From NCBI GenBank assembly GCA_023101725.1, contig JALJCO010010564.1, positions 124,001 to 188,000 on the forward strand: 64,000 nucleotides of DNA, given 5' to 3'. This document shows, one piece after another, positions 1 to 10,960 of the stretch (positions are counted from its first letter, which is position 1; every line of letters begins with the position of its first letter). The position numbers and the translations under genes are program-made. The stretch is from Atherinomorus stipes (taxonomy: Eukaryota > Chordata > Actinopteri > Atheriniformes > Atherinidae). The notes beneath the pieces were generated by a model. The model was not told where the DNA came from, did not search any database, and was given only the letters and a program-made list of their open reading frames with translations.

Positions 1-1110
1 AAAAGTAAAAGTAATAAAAACAAGACAAGAAAAAACAAGTGCTGCAGTGCTGCAGGGTATTAAGCGCCTGTAGGAAGCGCATAAAATAAGTTAAAAATAG
101 ATAAATAAATAAGTAAAAACTTTACTTGTTGGAGTTAAGTGCTAATCTAAAAAAGTGGGTCTTCAGCTTTGATTTAAAAAGGCTGAGATCAGTCGTGATG
201 CGAATGTCGAGGGGCAGTTTGTTCCACAGCCGAGGAGCAGCAACTGCAAAAGAACGGTCACCCCACTGCTTGTATCTTGACCTTGGGACCTCAAGCAAAA
301 GCTGACCTAAAGAACGCAGGGCCCTGCCGTGATAATGGATAGTTAAAATATCTGACAAATAGGAGGGCGCCTGGCTATGAATGGCATTAAAAACAAACAA
401 CAAAAGCTTAAAATCAACTCTAAAACGAACTGGAAGCCAGTGAAGCGACAACAGCACGGAGGTGATGTGGTCACGTCTAGACGTGCCTGTTAAAAATCGG
501 GCTGCAGCGTTCTGGACAAGTTGAAGACATGAAATTAAAGACTGGTTAAGGCCAACATAGAGGGCATTGCAGTAGTCCAGTCTTGAACTTATGAACGCAT
601 GAATCGCCTTCTGTAGATCTTGCCGACTGAGAAAAGGCTTCACTTTGGCCAAGAGGTGAAGCTGAAAAAAACTTGTTCTGACCACAACGCTAGTTTAAGC
701 TTGCTGTCAAATATTACACCAAGATTTTTAACATGTGATTCAAGACAGGGGGCCAGAGAATCACAGTTTGTGAAAACATTTGACATGGGTGACATGTCAA
801 ACAAAATGCACTCTGTCTTACTGTCGTTTAAGAGGAAAAAGTTCCGTGCTAGCCACTGTTTTACATCGCTTACACAGTCCAGTTACTTATCAAGTGCAGT
901 TTTTTCATTTGAACTAATGGGCAAGAATATCTGCAAATCATCAGAAAAAAATGAAAGAACAGATCGTGTTATCTGATGATTGATCCCAGAGCTAACAAAT
1001 ACAAATAAAAGAGAATAGGGCCGAGAATAGATCCTTGCGGCACCCCACAAGAAAGAGACACGTGAGGAGCAAAAGCTACTATTTTCCAAGTAAGACTTAA
1101 ACCATTGAAG
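1..1110 (-). mobile_element. L2/CR1-type LINE, 3' part, decayed
   Basis: This is a degenerate non-LTR retrotransposon on the minus strand, cut by the left edge of the window. An open stretch at 685-122 encodes about 187 residues of the region after the reverse transcriptase core, with SRLDYCNALYVGL, LLSLHWLPVRFRVDFKLLL and LWNKLPLDIR, which are typical of fish L2/CR1-type (jockey superfamily) proteins. At 1089-883 the frame is broken, but FSDDLQIFLP recalls the RT catalytic YADDTQ block. Upstream motifs are frameshifted and no endonuclease is visible, so the copy is 5'-truncated and dead. Positions 1-121 look like its 3' untranslated tail. The clade is inferred from motif style; Rex1 is an alternative. 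Confidence 0.75.
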
Positions 1111-2039
1111 AGCACTGTCATTTATAAAAATACGTTATTGTAAACTTCTGACTAGCTAGACTAACTTCTGACTAACTAGCATTCCAGACAAATGACAGTT
1201 TCCTCATGTATTTCTAGTGTCGACCAAACATGCCTTTGTTTAACAATGTTTATTGTTGTTAATCCATGATTTCACAAGAGATTACGATGTTTTTTTAAAA
1301 AATCCATTGGCCCGTTGAAATCACAAATGTAACTGCTTTAGTGCTGTTTAATCCCAAATACACAAAAATAACTATTAATTTATTGAATTAAAACAATTTG
1401 CTGAAAGCTTGTTTTCCCCCGTTTAAAAGTCTCATCTGCGCTCCTGTTCCAGTTACATGTCTAATATTTAATCACATTCACCAGTCTAAGCTTGCAGATA
1501 TGCTTTCATAACTCAGTTTGGAGAAAGTCTTCAGTCAAACAGAAACTCCCTGAAGTCTAAGATAAATGTTAGAATGTTGACTGAGAATTGAAATTCTTTA
1601 TTTTTAATCTGCAAAGCTGCCTGTGTGCACAACTTTTTTTAATATAAGAAAAAGCTTTAAATGATCAGTGGATTACTACATGTACGTGATGAGGCATGCT
1701 GGCTGTGGAAATAATTACAGTAGTAAGACTGATGGACGGCGTTGGTGGGTCTAGCAGACAGATCATTCACACAAGAAGAGAGATTTCCTTTCTCTGAGAA
1801 AATTCAGCTTTCCCCATGTTTGTTAGACAGAACACGGCAATGTTCCATCTCTGTCGGTTCCTGTTGTGTGGACGGAGCCCAGAACTTCCAACATCAATGT
1901 CCTCCTTCGGCTTTTACTGTAAGCTACTTTAGAATAAAGATCAGCTCATTATTTATTCGGATGGATGTTGGTTCTGATTTCCTCTTCAGAAATTATCATT
2001 GCACTGCAACAATCTTTAGCCCAACTGCTTCTGTACATG
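1111..2039. other. Intronic sequence, no gene seen
   Basis: AT-rich sequence with stop codons in all frames at short intervals. The reading frame beginning at 1742 runs into the Tc1 remnant and has no recognisable domain. Probably intron of the doc2b-like gene. Confidence 0.5.
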
Positions 2040-2059
2040 AACACGGCAAGCAGCTGAGG

Positions 2060-3266
2060 GTCATTGTCTTGTTAAAAAGTGAACCTTCGGCCCAGTCTGA
2101 GGGTCTGAGCACTCTGGAAGAGGTTTTCTTCCAAGATCTCTGTACTTGGCTGCATTCATCTTTCCTTCAACTGCAAGTAGTCGCCCTGTCCCTGCAGCTG
2201 AAAAACACCCCCATAGCATGATGCTGCCACCACCATGTTTCACTGTTGGGATCATATTGGGCAGGTGATGAGCAGTGCCTGGTTTTCTCCACACATACCG
2301 CTTAGAATTAACTCCAAAAAGTTCAGTCTTGGTCTCATCAGACCAGAGAATCTTATTTCTCACAGTCTGGGAGTCCTTCATGTGTTTTTGGCAAACTCTA
2401 TGCGGGCTTTCATATGTCTGCAGTGAGGAGAGGCTTCCATCGGGCCACTCTGCCATAAAGCCCCGACTGGTGGAGGCTGCAGTGATACTGACTTTGTGGA
2501 ACTTTCTCCATCTCCCTCCTGCATCTCTGGAGCTCAGCCACAGTGATCTTTGGCTTCTTCTTTACTCTCTCACCAAGGCTCTTCTCCCACCATTGCTCAG
2601 TTTGGCTGGACGGCCGGGTCTAGGAAGAGTTCTGGTCGTCCCAAACTTCTTCCATTCAAACGGACTAGAGGCAGGAATTTAAAAAAACCAAACATGCATG
2701 TCCATTTAATGGGTGATGAAGCGCTAAATACCAAAAATAACATTTCCACCCACGTTTCTCTCCGTTGCCTTGAACAGGCTGTGTGCTGCAAAATGCGCTG
2801 CAATTTGGTGTCCGAATTTCCCGCACTGCCCTGCGGACATGACGTCAAATGACGCTACATCCGCAGTTTTGATATAGGAAGAAGATGGTCAAGGTAAATT
2901 CAAACACTATAAGCGATAGTTATGGATTCATCTGCCATCAGCAAATGATCCAGATCAACTGAAAGACACCAAAAAGTGGAACTATGAAGAAAAAGGTTAG
3001 TAAACAGCACTATAGCTTCAGTTTGTGCACATTCCCGTAACAGCTTGGCTCATGGCTGCAGCTACCTGAAGCGGCAGTTGCAAGTTTCGTTTCTTAGTCT
3101 TGCCTCAAGTCCCTTCAAGGAATGTGGAGGCCACCGTGCTCTTAGGAACCTTTAGTGCTGCAGAAATTCTTTTGTAACCTTGTCCAGATCTGTGTCTCAC
3201 CACAATTCTGTCTCTGAGCTCCTTGGACAGTTCCTTCCACCCCATGATCCTCATTTGCTCTGACAT
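2060..3266 (-). pseudogene. Tc1 transposase pseudogene
   Basis: Remnant of a DD34E transposase, which would cut and paste the element at TA dinucleotides. The probable start is the ATG at 3266 (minus strand), followed by a helix-turn-helix-like stretch (ELSKELRDRIVVRHRSGQ). The catalytic part at 2456-2061 keeps WSDETKTELFG (first Asp) and GGGSIMLWGCFSAAGTG. The second-Asp region is frameshifted near 2070, and nothing is left of the Glu region. A 453-bp insertion at 2661-3113 splits the N-terminal half. It cannot make an active enzyme. Confidence 0.8.
2661..3113. mobile_element. Unclassified TIR element nested in the Tc1 transposase
   Basis: Homology to the Tc1 transposase stops at 2660 and resumes at about 3114, and the intervening segment has imperfect terminal inverted repeats. 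The left end at 2662 reads GGACTAGAGGCAGGA; the reverse complement of the right end reads GGACTTGAGGCAAGA (13 of 15 match). TTCAA flanks both sides (2655-2659 and 3114-3118), compatible with a 5-8 bp target duplication partly derived from the Tc1 sequence. No coding capacity is seen. The superfamily is uncertain; hAT or PIF/Harbinger are possible. Confidence 0.6.
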
Positions 3267-3626
3267 GCACTGTGAGCTGGAAGCTCTTATATAGACAGGT
3301 GTGTGCCTTTCCTAATCACGTCCAATCACTTTAATTAAACACAGCTGGACTCCAATGAAGGAGTAGAACCATCTCAAGGAGGATCAGAAGAAATGAACAG
3401 CATATGAGTTAAATATCAGTGTCACTGCAAAGGGTCTGAATACTTATGACCATGTGATATTTCAGTTTTTCTTTTTTCATAAATTTGCAAAAATTTCCAC
3501 ATTTCTGTTTTTTTCTGTCAAGATGTGGTGCTGAGTGACATTAATGAGAAATAAAATTAACTCTTTTGATTTTGGCAGATGGCTGCAATGAAACAAAAAG
3601 TAAAAAGTTTAAAGGGGTCTGAATAC

Positions 3627-4022
3627 GGGTATGCATGGTGGCTTGGTGGTTAGCACTGCAGCCTCACAGCAAGGTCGCTGGTTCAATTCCCAGCTGGGGA
3701 GGGGGTTTGAACAATTCCAACCGTGGCCTTCCTGTGTGGAGTTTGCATGTTCTCCCCGTGTATGTGTGGGTTCTCTCCGGGTACTCCGGCTTCCTCCAAC
3801 CATCCAAAGACATGCATGTTAGGTCAATCAGACACTCTAAATTGTCCCTAGGAATGAATGTGAGTGTGAATGGTCGTCTGTCTCTCTGTGTTGGCCCTGC
3901 AACAGACTGGCGACCTGTCCAGGGTGTACCCCGCCTCTCGCCTGATAATAGCTGGGATAGACTCCAGCAACCCCCGAGACCCTGAACTGGATGAGCGGTA
4001 CAGAAAATGACATGACCATGAT
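3627..4022 (+). mobile_element. tRNA-derived SINE-like element with 12-bp target duplication
   Basis: The segment begins with a tRNA-like head. An A-box-like TGGTTAGCACTGCA starts near 3647, and a B-box GGTTCAATTCC lies at 3680-3690, which are internal RNA polymerase III promoter elements. The body contains the widespread fish repeat text TTTGCATGTTCTCCCCGTG and GACCTGTCCAGGGTGTACC. It interrupts the Tc1 right terminus and is bounded by perfect 12-bp direct repeats GGGTCTGAATAC at 3615-3626 and 4023-4034, as expected of target-primed insertion. There is no long poly-A tail. Confidence 0.8.
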
Positions 4023-4051
4023 GGGTCTGAATACTTTCCATACCACCTGTA

Positions 4052-4359
4052 GGAACTTGTTTTAAGACAAATGCATCTTATTTCAAGAAATTTTATCAGG
4101 AAAGTTTCTCTTGATCTAGTTTTTTAAACTTATTTTAAGAGTTTCTTGCTTGTAATAAGCAAGAAAATTCTGCCAACAGAACAAGTAAAATTTTGTTGTC
4201 AAGATTTCTTGAAATAAGATACATTTGTCTTAAAACAAGTTCCTAAATCTCACTGAAACATTTCTCTTCAGGTGATTTTATCATATATTGAGTGTGATGA
4301 GATATTTTGACTAGAAATAAAAAATATATATACTTGGTAAGGTTTGAGTTTCTGTAGTG
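4052..4359. mobile_element. MITE family A, 5'-truncated copy
   Basis: Non-autonomous repeat with a palindromic core (AAATAAGATACATTTGTCTT near 4213 and its inverse near 4068). Its right terminus ends at 4359; the reverse complement begins CACTACAGAAACTCAAACC. The same terminus opens other copies at 23953, 58135 and 63945 (CACTGCAAAAACTCAAAT). The left terminus of this copy is lost where it meets the Tc1 end. The superfamily is not assigned. Confidence 0.65.
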
Positions 4360-6425
4360 TATGAGTGTAGAGGCTTCAGGATAGTACTGTAAAATCCTTA
4401 ATGAACCAAGCTGCAGTAGTGTCAGTGCAGTATGAATATTTTATACTAATGTGTATTTTAAAAGAAGTGCAGCCGACCCAGTCTGAAGAGAAATGGTGAA
4501 ATAGATACAGGCTGACAAACAGAGTATTTGTGATATGTGGACTTTATAAGGAATGTATATCAGTCAGAAACAGATGGTGTTTGGTGTTCTGTCAGTTTAA
4601 AAACAATCTTAACCACTCCACAGAACATCCGAGGCAAATCAGGTATAACTTAAGACTGTGTTAATGTTGTGTTCATAGAATAGCGTTACAAATAAAACTA
4701 ACCTGCATTTCGTTGCATTTTCATTGTTGCTGCTGAGACACTTTATAAAATTTTACTTCCTGTATTTGGCAGCAGTGATGTCATCTGAAAGGCATGAGGA
4801 TGTCGGATTTTGAAGACGATTTTGAACTTTTTTCACCAAACTAATTGTCACCATATCTCTATGAACCAGAATACACTGACAAAGGTAGTTACACTACCAC
4901 CTGGAAGCAAAGTATATCATTCCACAGCTTGTAAAGAACTAGTTCCTCAATATGGAATGCAAAATTTGTCATTCAAGGCTAGTTTTACTTGTTTAACGTT
5001 TACTAGTTTAACACGGCATTTGCACAGATAGGCTTGCTGATTTGCCTCAGATGTTCTGTGGAGTGGATAAGATTGTTTTTAATGACAGGCTAGCAGATTC
5101 CTATTGACTCTCACTAGCATTAGCATCAGCGACCTCTTGGAACTAGAATAATGGGATGAAATATGCTGAAACAGTCTTCAGTGATAAGTAGTATCCTGGC
5201 TCACTTGTAAATGAGGCCCTATGTCAAAAATCCTGAACTTCCCCTTTAAGGCAATGCATCTTATTTCAATATATCGTATTGAAAAAAAAACTTTTGCTTC
5301 TTCCATTGGCAGAATTTTTTGCTTATTACAAGCAAAAAAGTCTTGGCCACTATTAAGATAAGTAAAAAAGATTTTTTTCAGTAAGACATGGATACTTTGG
5401 AGCACATTTTCACAGGACAGAAAATATTTGGATGTTGAGGAAAAAAGAACATTTCACATTTCATTGGATATAAAAGTTAAAATGATTATGAGCTCCATTA
5501 ATCTGTATAACTGGACAATAACACAATAAAAGTGTTTTTCGGTATTTCTGATCACATTTTTGTTTGATATTCAAAGGTTGTGACATGCATAGACTAGATT
5601 TTACGGTTTTTAAAGAGAACATGATTATAAATGCACCCTGCAATAATCCCAACTAGTCCTTTTAAGTGTGTAAAGTTGTGGTTGTGTGAGGCTGTGGTTT
5701 ATAACAGGAGGAGCCGAGGACTATTACTTTAGTAATAAATGTGAAACTATGAGACTTTTAGTTTGAGAAAGTTTGTTTTTTTCCTCTGAATCTGCAGCAC
5801 TTCGAGTGTTTGGAGCAGAAAATATAACATTATTCAACAAATGATTTCTTTGCACCCTGCCAACCCTCTAATGTTTACTGCAACCCTGTGAGCACATCCA
5901 CCAATAAATAGTTCATGTTTTTAAATATTCTATCAAGGATGAAGCATGCCTGTGCAGGTGAGGTTCAGAAGTACAAAACTTTTGTTCCTCATCGCTGCCA
6001 AATCTCAGCGGTGAGTCGAAAAATAAGGTTATGGATGAAACTACACAGGCTGATGAAAAATCTAATATCTCTGACTTGAATTGTATCTACAGCATCACTG
6101 CAAGGCTCTCCAGAGCTTTAGTCGCTCTAGTGTTGCTCCTATTGAGCAGAGGCCTGGATCAATATTCGGGTTCGCCCTGAAGAGGTGCATTCGGTTCTGG
6201 AAGTAAAAGTGCTGCTCATTTTCTGGCTCACAGCTCTCTCCAGCTCAAGTGTCAGGACCTGTTGGCATAACAAATCCATAAGAAGTTGCTTAAGTTTATG
6301 TGAGATACATTTAATGTGCTGTAGCTTATGTGGGACCTGAAGTACGGATGATGAACGGAGGGTTCTCTCCACACTGCTGCTGGTCTGAAGGTTGAATTCA
6401 GTCCCAAAACAAATCATGTTTGGGT
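4360..6425. other. Intronic sequence with a MITE family A fragment
   Basis: No gene is recognised. Positions about 5237-5400 carry a degenerate core of MITE family A (TTGCTTATTACAAGCAAAAA near 5318). The remainder, including reading frames of 60-92 codons, shows no domain. Confidence 0.5.
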
Positions 6426-6699
6426 CAGTTAAAACACTTTTTTTTTATATGTATTTATTGATAGTTCTCCATATAAAAAATAGGACAACACAAAACAATC
6501 CCACCAAGAAAAGAAAAGACGAGAGAAAGAAAAAAAAAAGACAAACAAACATACAAGGCACATCAAAACGTCAACAGCAACACAACCAGAACAGAAATCA
6601 ATATACCACAGATTAGGCATCTATACTCACATACAGTACATAGAAAATACAATAGTACAACGCAGTCAGGTCATTTGCTAGCATCACTCACTTCACTGT

Positions 6700-9682
6700 A
6701 AAATCTTTAACACAGGGTCTCATATCTGTTCAAACTCACTACCTTTACTGTCATTATAGTACCTTAGTCTTTCCAGATGTAACATGTTGGCCAATTCTCC
6801 CAGCCACAGGTCATATGTGGACTCTGAGTCTTTCTTCCATAATCAAGATTCACATTTTGGCAATCACCATATGTAACAAAATAGCTGTCTTCTCATATTT
6901 ATTGGCTGATGGTAATGCACAGGAGGCCCCAATGATGGCAACAAGTGGATCTGGATCCAGTGCTTCCTAAAAGCCACCGAAAAGCAATGAAAAATTCCCC
7001 TCCAGAAAGCCTGAAGTCCACTGCACGGCCAGAACGAATGTGTCAGGTTGCCAGTTGCTGACTTGCAGCGATTGCAAACTGGGGAGCTAGCTTTTCTTTT
7101 GAATAGTAGAGTCTATGTTATGTTTTAAACTGAATTAGATGATGTCTGGCATTCCCCCCAGACCTCATTTGTCAACTGTTGCCCCAGCTCAACTTCCCAA
7201 CCCTTCCTAGTTTTAGTCATGTCTAATATTGTCACATTATAAAGAATTTCATGGAAGTATGACATTCAAATCATCAAATCAAACTTTATTTATAAAGCGC
7301 TTTTCCTGCCAAAGGCAACCCAAAGTGCTTTTCAAGAAAGTAAAAACAAACACATTTTTAAAATAAAAACAGGCCTTCACACACCCAAGCACAAAACACA
7401 GCACCCAAAACTATAAACATTTGCACACACACACACACACACCCCACACCCACCCACACTAAGACTAATTGCCCCTCGTGACAGGATCAAATTTATTAAT
7501 TGCCTCCAGTGCTTCATGTTTGGTGCGAGTATCAAAGCCGGGAATATTTTTCCTAACATAATCTTGAATCTGTACAGAGGAGGAGATGTTGTATACAGAA
7601 CAGAACTGGGCAAAAGATGCAAAGGAATTATTGACATACGGGTCTCCTATCACACAGATGCCTCACAGTCTCCATGTCTGAAACACAGCATCACTGAGTC
7701 CCAGAGCAAAGGGGTGATTTTCGCATATTGGAGTGTCAAAGTAAACCTTAGGGGCTTTTATATACATTTGGATTCGTTTCCAGACTTTTATAGTACTGCC
7801 TATAACAAAACTATTGTTATGAAAAGATTTATTTACTTTAATAGGACTGTTAAGCTGGAGCAGTTAAAGATGTTTTACTACAATGTATGCGTTCCAGAAT
7901 TAACCAGGCAGGACAGGACTTATCTAATGATAGAGGGCCTTCCTTCCACCATGCCATGATAGATAGATGGGAGGCCCAGTAGTATAGCTTGAGGTCTGGT
8001 TGAGAAAAACCACCTGCTGACTTTGGTTTGCTCAAATGCCTCTTGGAGATTCTGACACTTTTATACCCCCAGATGAATGGAGTAATAATGGAGTCTAATC
8101 GTTTGAAATAGGACACGCCTATAAAACATGGGAGGGATTGGAACAGATGGAGAAAATGTTGTAACACCACCATCTATATTACATTGATCCTTCCAACCAT
8201 GGAGAGTGGGAGAGTCTTCTAAAATTCTATATTCTGCTTAAGCTGTTTGTTCTTCTTCTGCCAATTCAGTCAAAAAAGATTTTCCATTTTTTTTCGTTAT
8301 AGTCACACCTAAGTATGAGAAAGTATTTGGGGCTATCTCAAAAGGAATGGCTTGCAAGAAAACTGGATCAATCCTTAAAGAAATAGGCATTAGTTCACTC
8401 TTTTCCCAATTAACAGAAAAACCAGAAAGGCTGCCAGAGGTATTAATTACCTTTAGTTGGGGGAGTTAACGATGTTTGTGGATTAGAGACATATAGTAGG
8501 ATTTCATCTGCATAAAGTGAGGGGTGGTGTTTCTGACCATGCGTTACAATAGGAGATATAAGGGTTTTCTTTTTCCTGATGCTGGAAGCTAGGGGTTCAA
8601 CAATGATTGAGAAAAGGAATGGGGAGAGTGGGCAGCCTTGACGTGTCCCTTGATGAATTGCAGAGGGGCAAGACATAGTTTGATTAGTAATAATCAACGC
8701 AGTTGGATGTATGTAAATAGTTTTTAGCAATTTCATAAATAGGGGTCCAAATCCAGATTCTTTAGAAGTGTACATCATATAGGGCCATTCTACTTGATCA
8801 AATGCGCGCTGGGCAAGGAGATAACCACAGCCTCACTGGAATGTTTCATACATAGAATATCAAAAAGACGGCATGGATTAAAGAAGCCTACCTGGCTTGA
8901 AGCCTGTTTGATCAGAATAGATGATAGAGCGTATGCATATTTTGAGTCTATTGGCTAAGATTTTTCCAAGAATTTTGGTTTCTAGGGGCAACAGCGAGAT
9001 GGGCCGATAGGACGAAACCTTCTCCGCGTCTCGGCCTTGCTTAGGGATCAGTGAGATATTAGCTTTATAAAGAGTGGGGGGAAATGTAGTTGTTTGTTTG
9101 GAGCGGTTAAACTTACATAAAAGTAATGGCGATAATTTGGGGCGAAAAACTTTGAAAAACTGATTGAATCTCTTGCTGGATTATGTCGGTTTCCAGTGAG
9201 TCAACTGAATCTGATGGTAGTTTAGGTAAATTTAGAGCTTCAAAAAATTCTTTCATTTTTTTCAGTGTTTGGTTGTCCCTGTGACTGGTACACATTAGCA
9301 TGGAAATCTACAAAGCAACTGTTAATTTTATCTGGATCTGTGTGTGAAGTCCCATCTTTGAGTTTAATGCGATGTACGGCCCTGGAAGCCTGTGATTGCT
9401 GGCGGGCTAGAAATTGTAGGGTTTGTCACCAAACTCAAAGTACCATTGCTTTACTTATAATAGTAATTTAGAGATGTTTTTCGACATAATGGAATTACAT
9501 TTATACCGCAAAGCTGTAATTTCTTCGAGTATGTCTGGACTCTGGTTTGTTTTATAAGAAACGTCCAAGTTGGTCAGCAGGGCGTCTATCTCGTTTAGCC
9601 TTATCCTGGATTTCTTCTTTTGAGCTGCCTCGTATGATATCATACATCCTCTTAAAACTGCTTTCATTGCCTCCCAGAGCAC
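6700..9682 (-). pseudogene. L1-type ORF2 remnant (reverse transcriptase to C-terminus)
   Basis: Reading 9682 to 6700 on the minus strand gives ORF2 pieces in the correct order across several frameshifts: an inter-domain segment (LWEAMKAVLRGCMISYEAAQ), FFEALNLPKLPSDSVDSLET, then RT with GTRQGCPLSPFLFSI and the catalytic box as SLYADEILLYVS (8778-8443). Next come the post-RT region IITPFIWGYKSVRISKRHL and GGFSQPDLKLYYWASHL (8173-7850) and SFASFAQFCSVYN (7653-7465). A zinc-knuckle-like C-terminus lies near 7080. The RT box reads YADE rather than YADD, so an essential aspartate is lost in addition to the frameshifts. Confidence 0.8.
7266..7460 (-). mobile_element. Retroposon 3' tail (L2/SINE type) plus CA repeat inside the L1
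   Basis: The text CTTTATTTATAAAGCGCTTT (from about 7285) is the reverse of the ...AAAGCGCTTTATAAATAAAG tail common to fish L2-type LINEs and their SINE partners. It interrupts L1 ORF2 between the segment ending at 7465 and the one resuming at about 7260. A (CA)n run at 7424-7442 and a C/A-rich stretch follow. No clear target duplication is visible. Confidence 0.6.
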
Positions 9683-10001
9683 CGAATCATCCTCCTCTCC
9701 TGTGTCATTATTATTCAGATGAGTCTATTTCTCTTGAAATATAGGAGCAAAATACCAGTTAAAACATTTTTTCACCTGCATCGACACAAATTTCTGAATT
9801 TGTTGCAACTGTGATTTGCTCATGAGAATTAGCTATGATTTGTTGCCCACTTTAGGCTCACCAGCTTCACATCTGTCACATCTAGTCATGTAGACGGGGT
9901 GAAGACGACTTGCTGAAGATGAGAACTGAGATGAGGAACAAACGGTTCGAAGTGACTGAACGTGGGGTGGTTGTTAATACAGCAGTGGAAGACCACACTG
10001 G

Positions 10002-10590
10002 TAGGGCTGGGAATCACTAGATACCTCGCGACACAATACTATCACAATATTTTGCCTACGATAATGATAATATTGCGATTTTCTGCAACAATCAATATAT
10101 TGCTATAAATTTAACCTCTTAAACTCTGGAGTTCAAGATTTCAAGCAGAGGTCCAAAAGATGGACTTGGGGCTCAATCATGATACTCCACAGTATGTGTC
10201 ACTGAAGACATTCTGAACTTATTTCCACAAGGAATCCATTTGAAATTAATGACAAAATATTGTCAATCAATTGCACATAAGTGACATCAGTTCATGTGAA
10301 ATTAGTAAAACAGTAAAAAAAAAAGTACACAGTGGTTCTTCTTAAAGTAGTATATGCAAACACATATCACTGCATATGAAAAATAAACCTTTCAGTCACT
10401 TATTATGATCTCCAACAACTGGGTGGTCGATGAAAACCTGGATACGTGTTAACTTGTGTTTTCTACTGTGTGTAAAGTTAAACCTGAACCTGCAGATGCA
10501 CAGAAGTATCAGTGGAAAGCAGAGACTTTCCTGCATGCTGGACTGTTGCAAATACAACAGCAAAGTCTTGTGAGATTTCATGATTTTTCA
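10002..10590. mobile_element. MITE with TAGGGCTGGGAATCAC terminus
   Basis: Begins TAGGGCTGGGAATCACTAG at 10002 within the Tc1 remnant and continues with ACGATAATGATAATAT-rich text. It is collinear with the hAT-type copy at 26290-27159 (shared CACAGTGGTTCTTCTTAAAG and CATTTGAAATTAATGACAAA-like segments). The right end is not clear. The 10340 region is the uninterrupted counterpart of the site where a TTAA element inserted in the 26-kb copy. Confidence 0.55.
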
Positions 10591-10646
10591 TTGGTGTCAA
10601 CAACATAAAAGCATGGATCCATTCTGGCTTGGATCAAGGCCGAATG

Positions 10647-10743
10647 GATTCTCATCGTGATGAAGTGGAACGGGAGATTCTCATCGTGATGAGGTGGAAC
10701 AGGAGATTCCCATCGTGATGAGGTGGAACGGGAGATTCTCATC
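10647..10743. repeat. 29-bp tandem repeat, 3.3 copies
   Basis: Three consecutive 29-bp units (10647-10675, 10676-10704, 10705-10733) plus ten bases of a fourth, each beginning GATTCYCATCGTGATGARG. The unit derives from the Tc1 transposase segment GATGTGGTGGAACTGGAGAT seen once at 17497. The array is a local expansion within the dead transposon. Confidence 0.85.
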
Positions 10744-10960
10744 TTGAATCTGCAGAAACCGTGCGATACTTTCATGTTAATATGGAGCAAAATCTCTGAG
10801 GAATGTTTGCAAACTGCTGGATCTATGACACCAAGAATGAACCAGTTCTGTTTGCTACGTCGCTGGACAGGACAAGTAAGAAAGAAAAAAAGAAAAAAGA
10901 GAAAAAAAAATGAAACCAGTTCTGGAGGAAAAATCGGTCCAACCCGATATTAGAAGGTGG

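Larger units (their letters stand above)
2040..4051 (-). mobile_element. Tc1/mariner element, broken, with two insertions inside
   Basis: A Tc1-like DNA transposon whose transposase reads on the minus strand. The right terminal repeat can still be read in two pieces, GGGTCTGAATAC at 3615-3626 and its continuation TTTCCATACCACCTGTA to about 4051. This matches the common fish Tc1 terminus GGGGTCTGAATACTTTCC. The left terminus is missing, and homology fades near 2040. Two foreign segments lie inside: a TIR element at 2661-3113 and a SINE at 3627-4022. Removing both gives an element of about 1.2 kb. Confidence 0.8.
6441..9755 (-). mobile_element. L1-type LINE, 5'-truncated, with target duplication
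   Basis: A 3.3-kb minus-strand copy of a fish L1/Tx1-type LINE. Its 3' end carries ATAAATA and an A-run (minus strand, about 6450-6436). It is flanked by near-perfect 15-bp duplications, CAGTTAAAACACTTT at 6426-6440 and CAGTTAAAACATTTT at 9756-9770 (one mismatch). On the opposite strand this is TTTT/AA-like, the usual L1 endonuclease cleavage context. The 5' end stops inside ORF2 between the endonuclease and RT domains, so ORF1 and the endonuclease are absent. A retroposon tail has inserted at about 7266-7460. Confidence 0.85.
9885..10960 (+). mobile_element. Tc1-type remnant, internally deleted and interrupted
   Basis: Pieces of the same Tc1 family found better preserved at 16685-17716. Around 9890-9975 are GACTTGCTGAAGATGAG and GAACGTGGGGTGGTTGTT. 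Around 9981-10001 there is a jump to the AGAAGACCACACCGG region. From about 10590 onward are GTCAACAACATAAAAGCATG, TATGGAGCAAAATCTCTGAG and GGTCCAACCCGATA. A MITE at 10002 separates the halves, and a 29-bp tandem repeat lies inside the second half. No open transposase frame survives. Confidence 0.7.

Noticed and set aside
3609..4046. Frames of 64-125 codons on both strands
   Set aside because: They lie wholly in the SINE and Tc1 terminus and are not genes.
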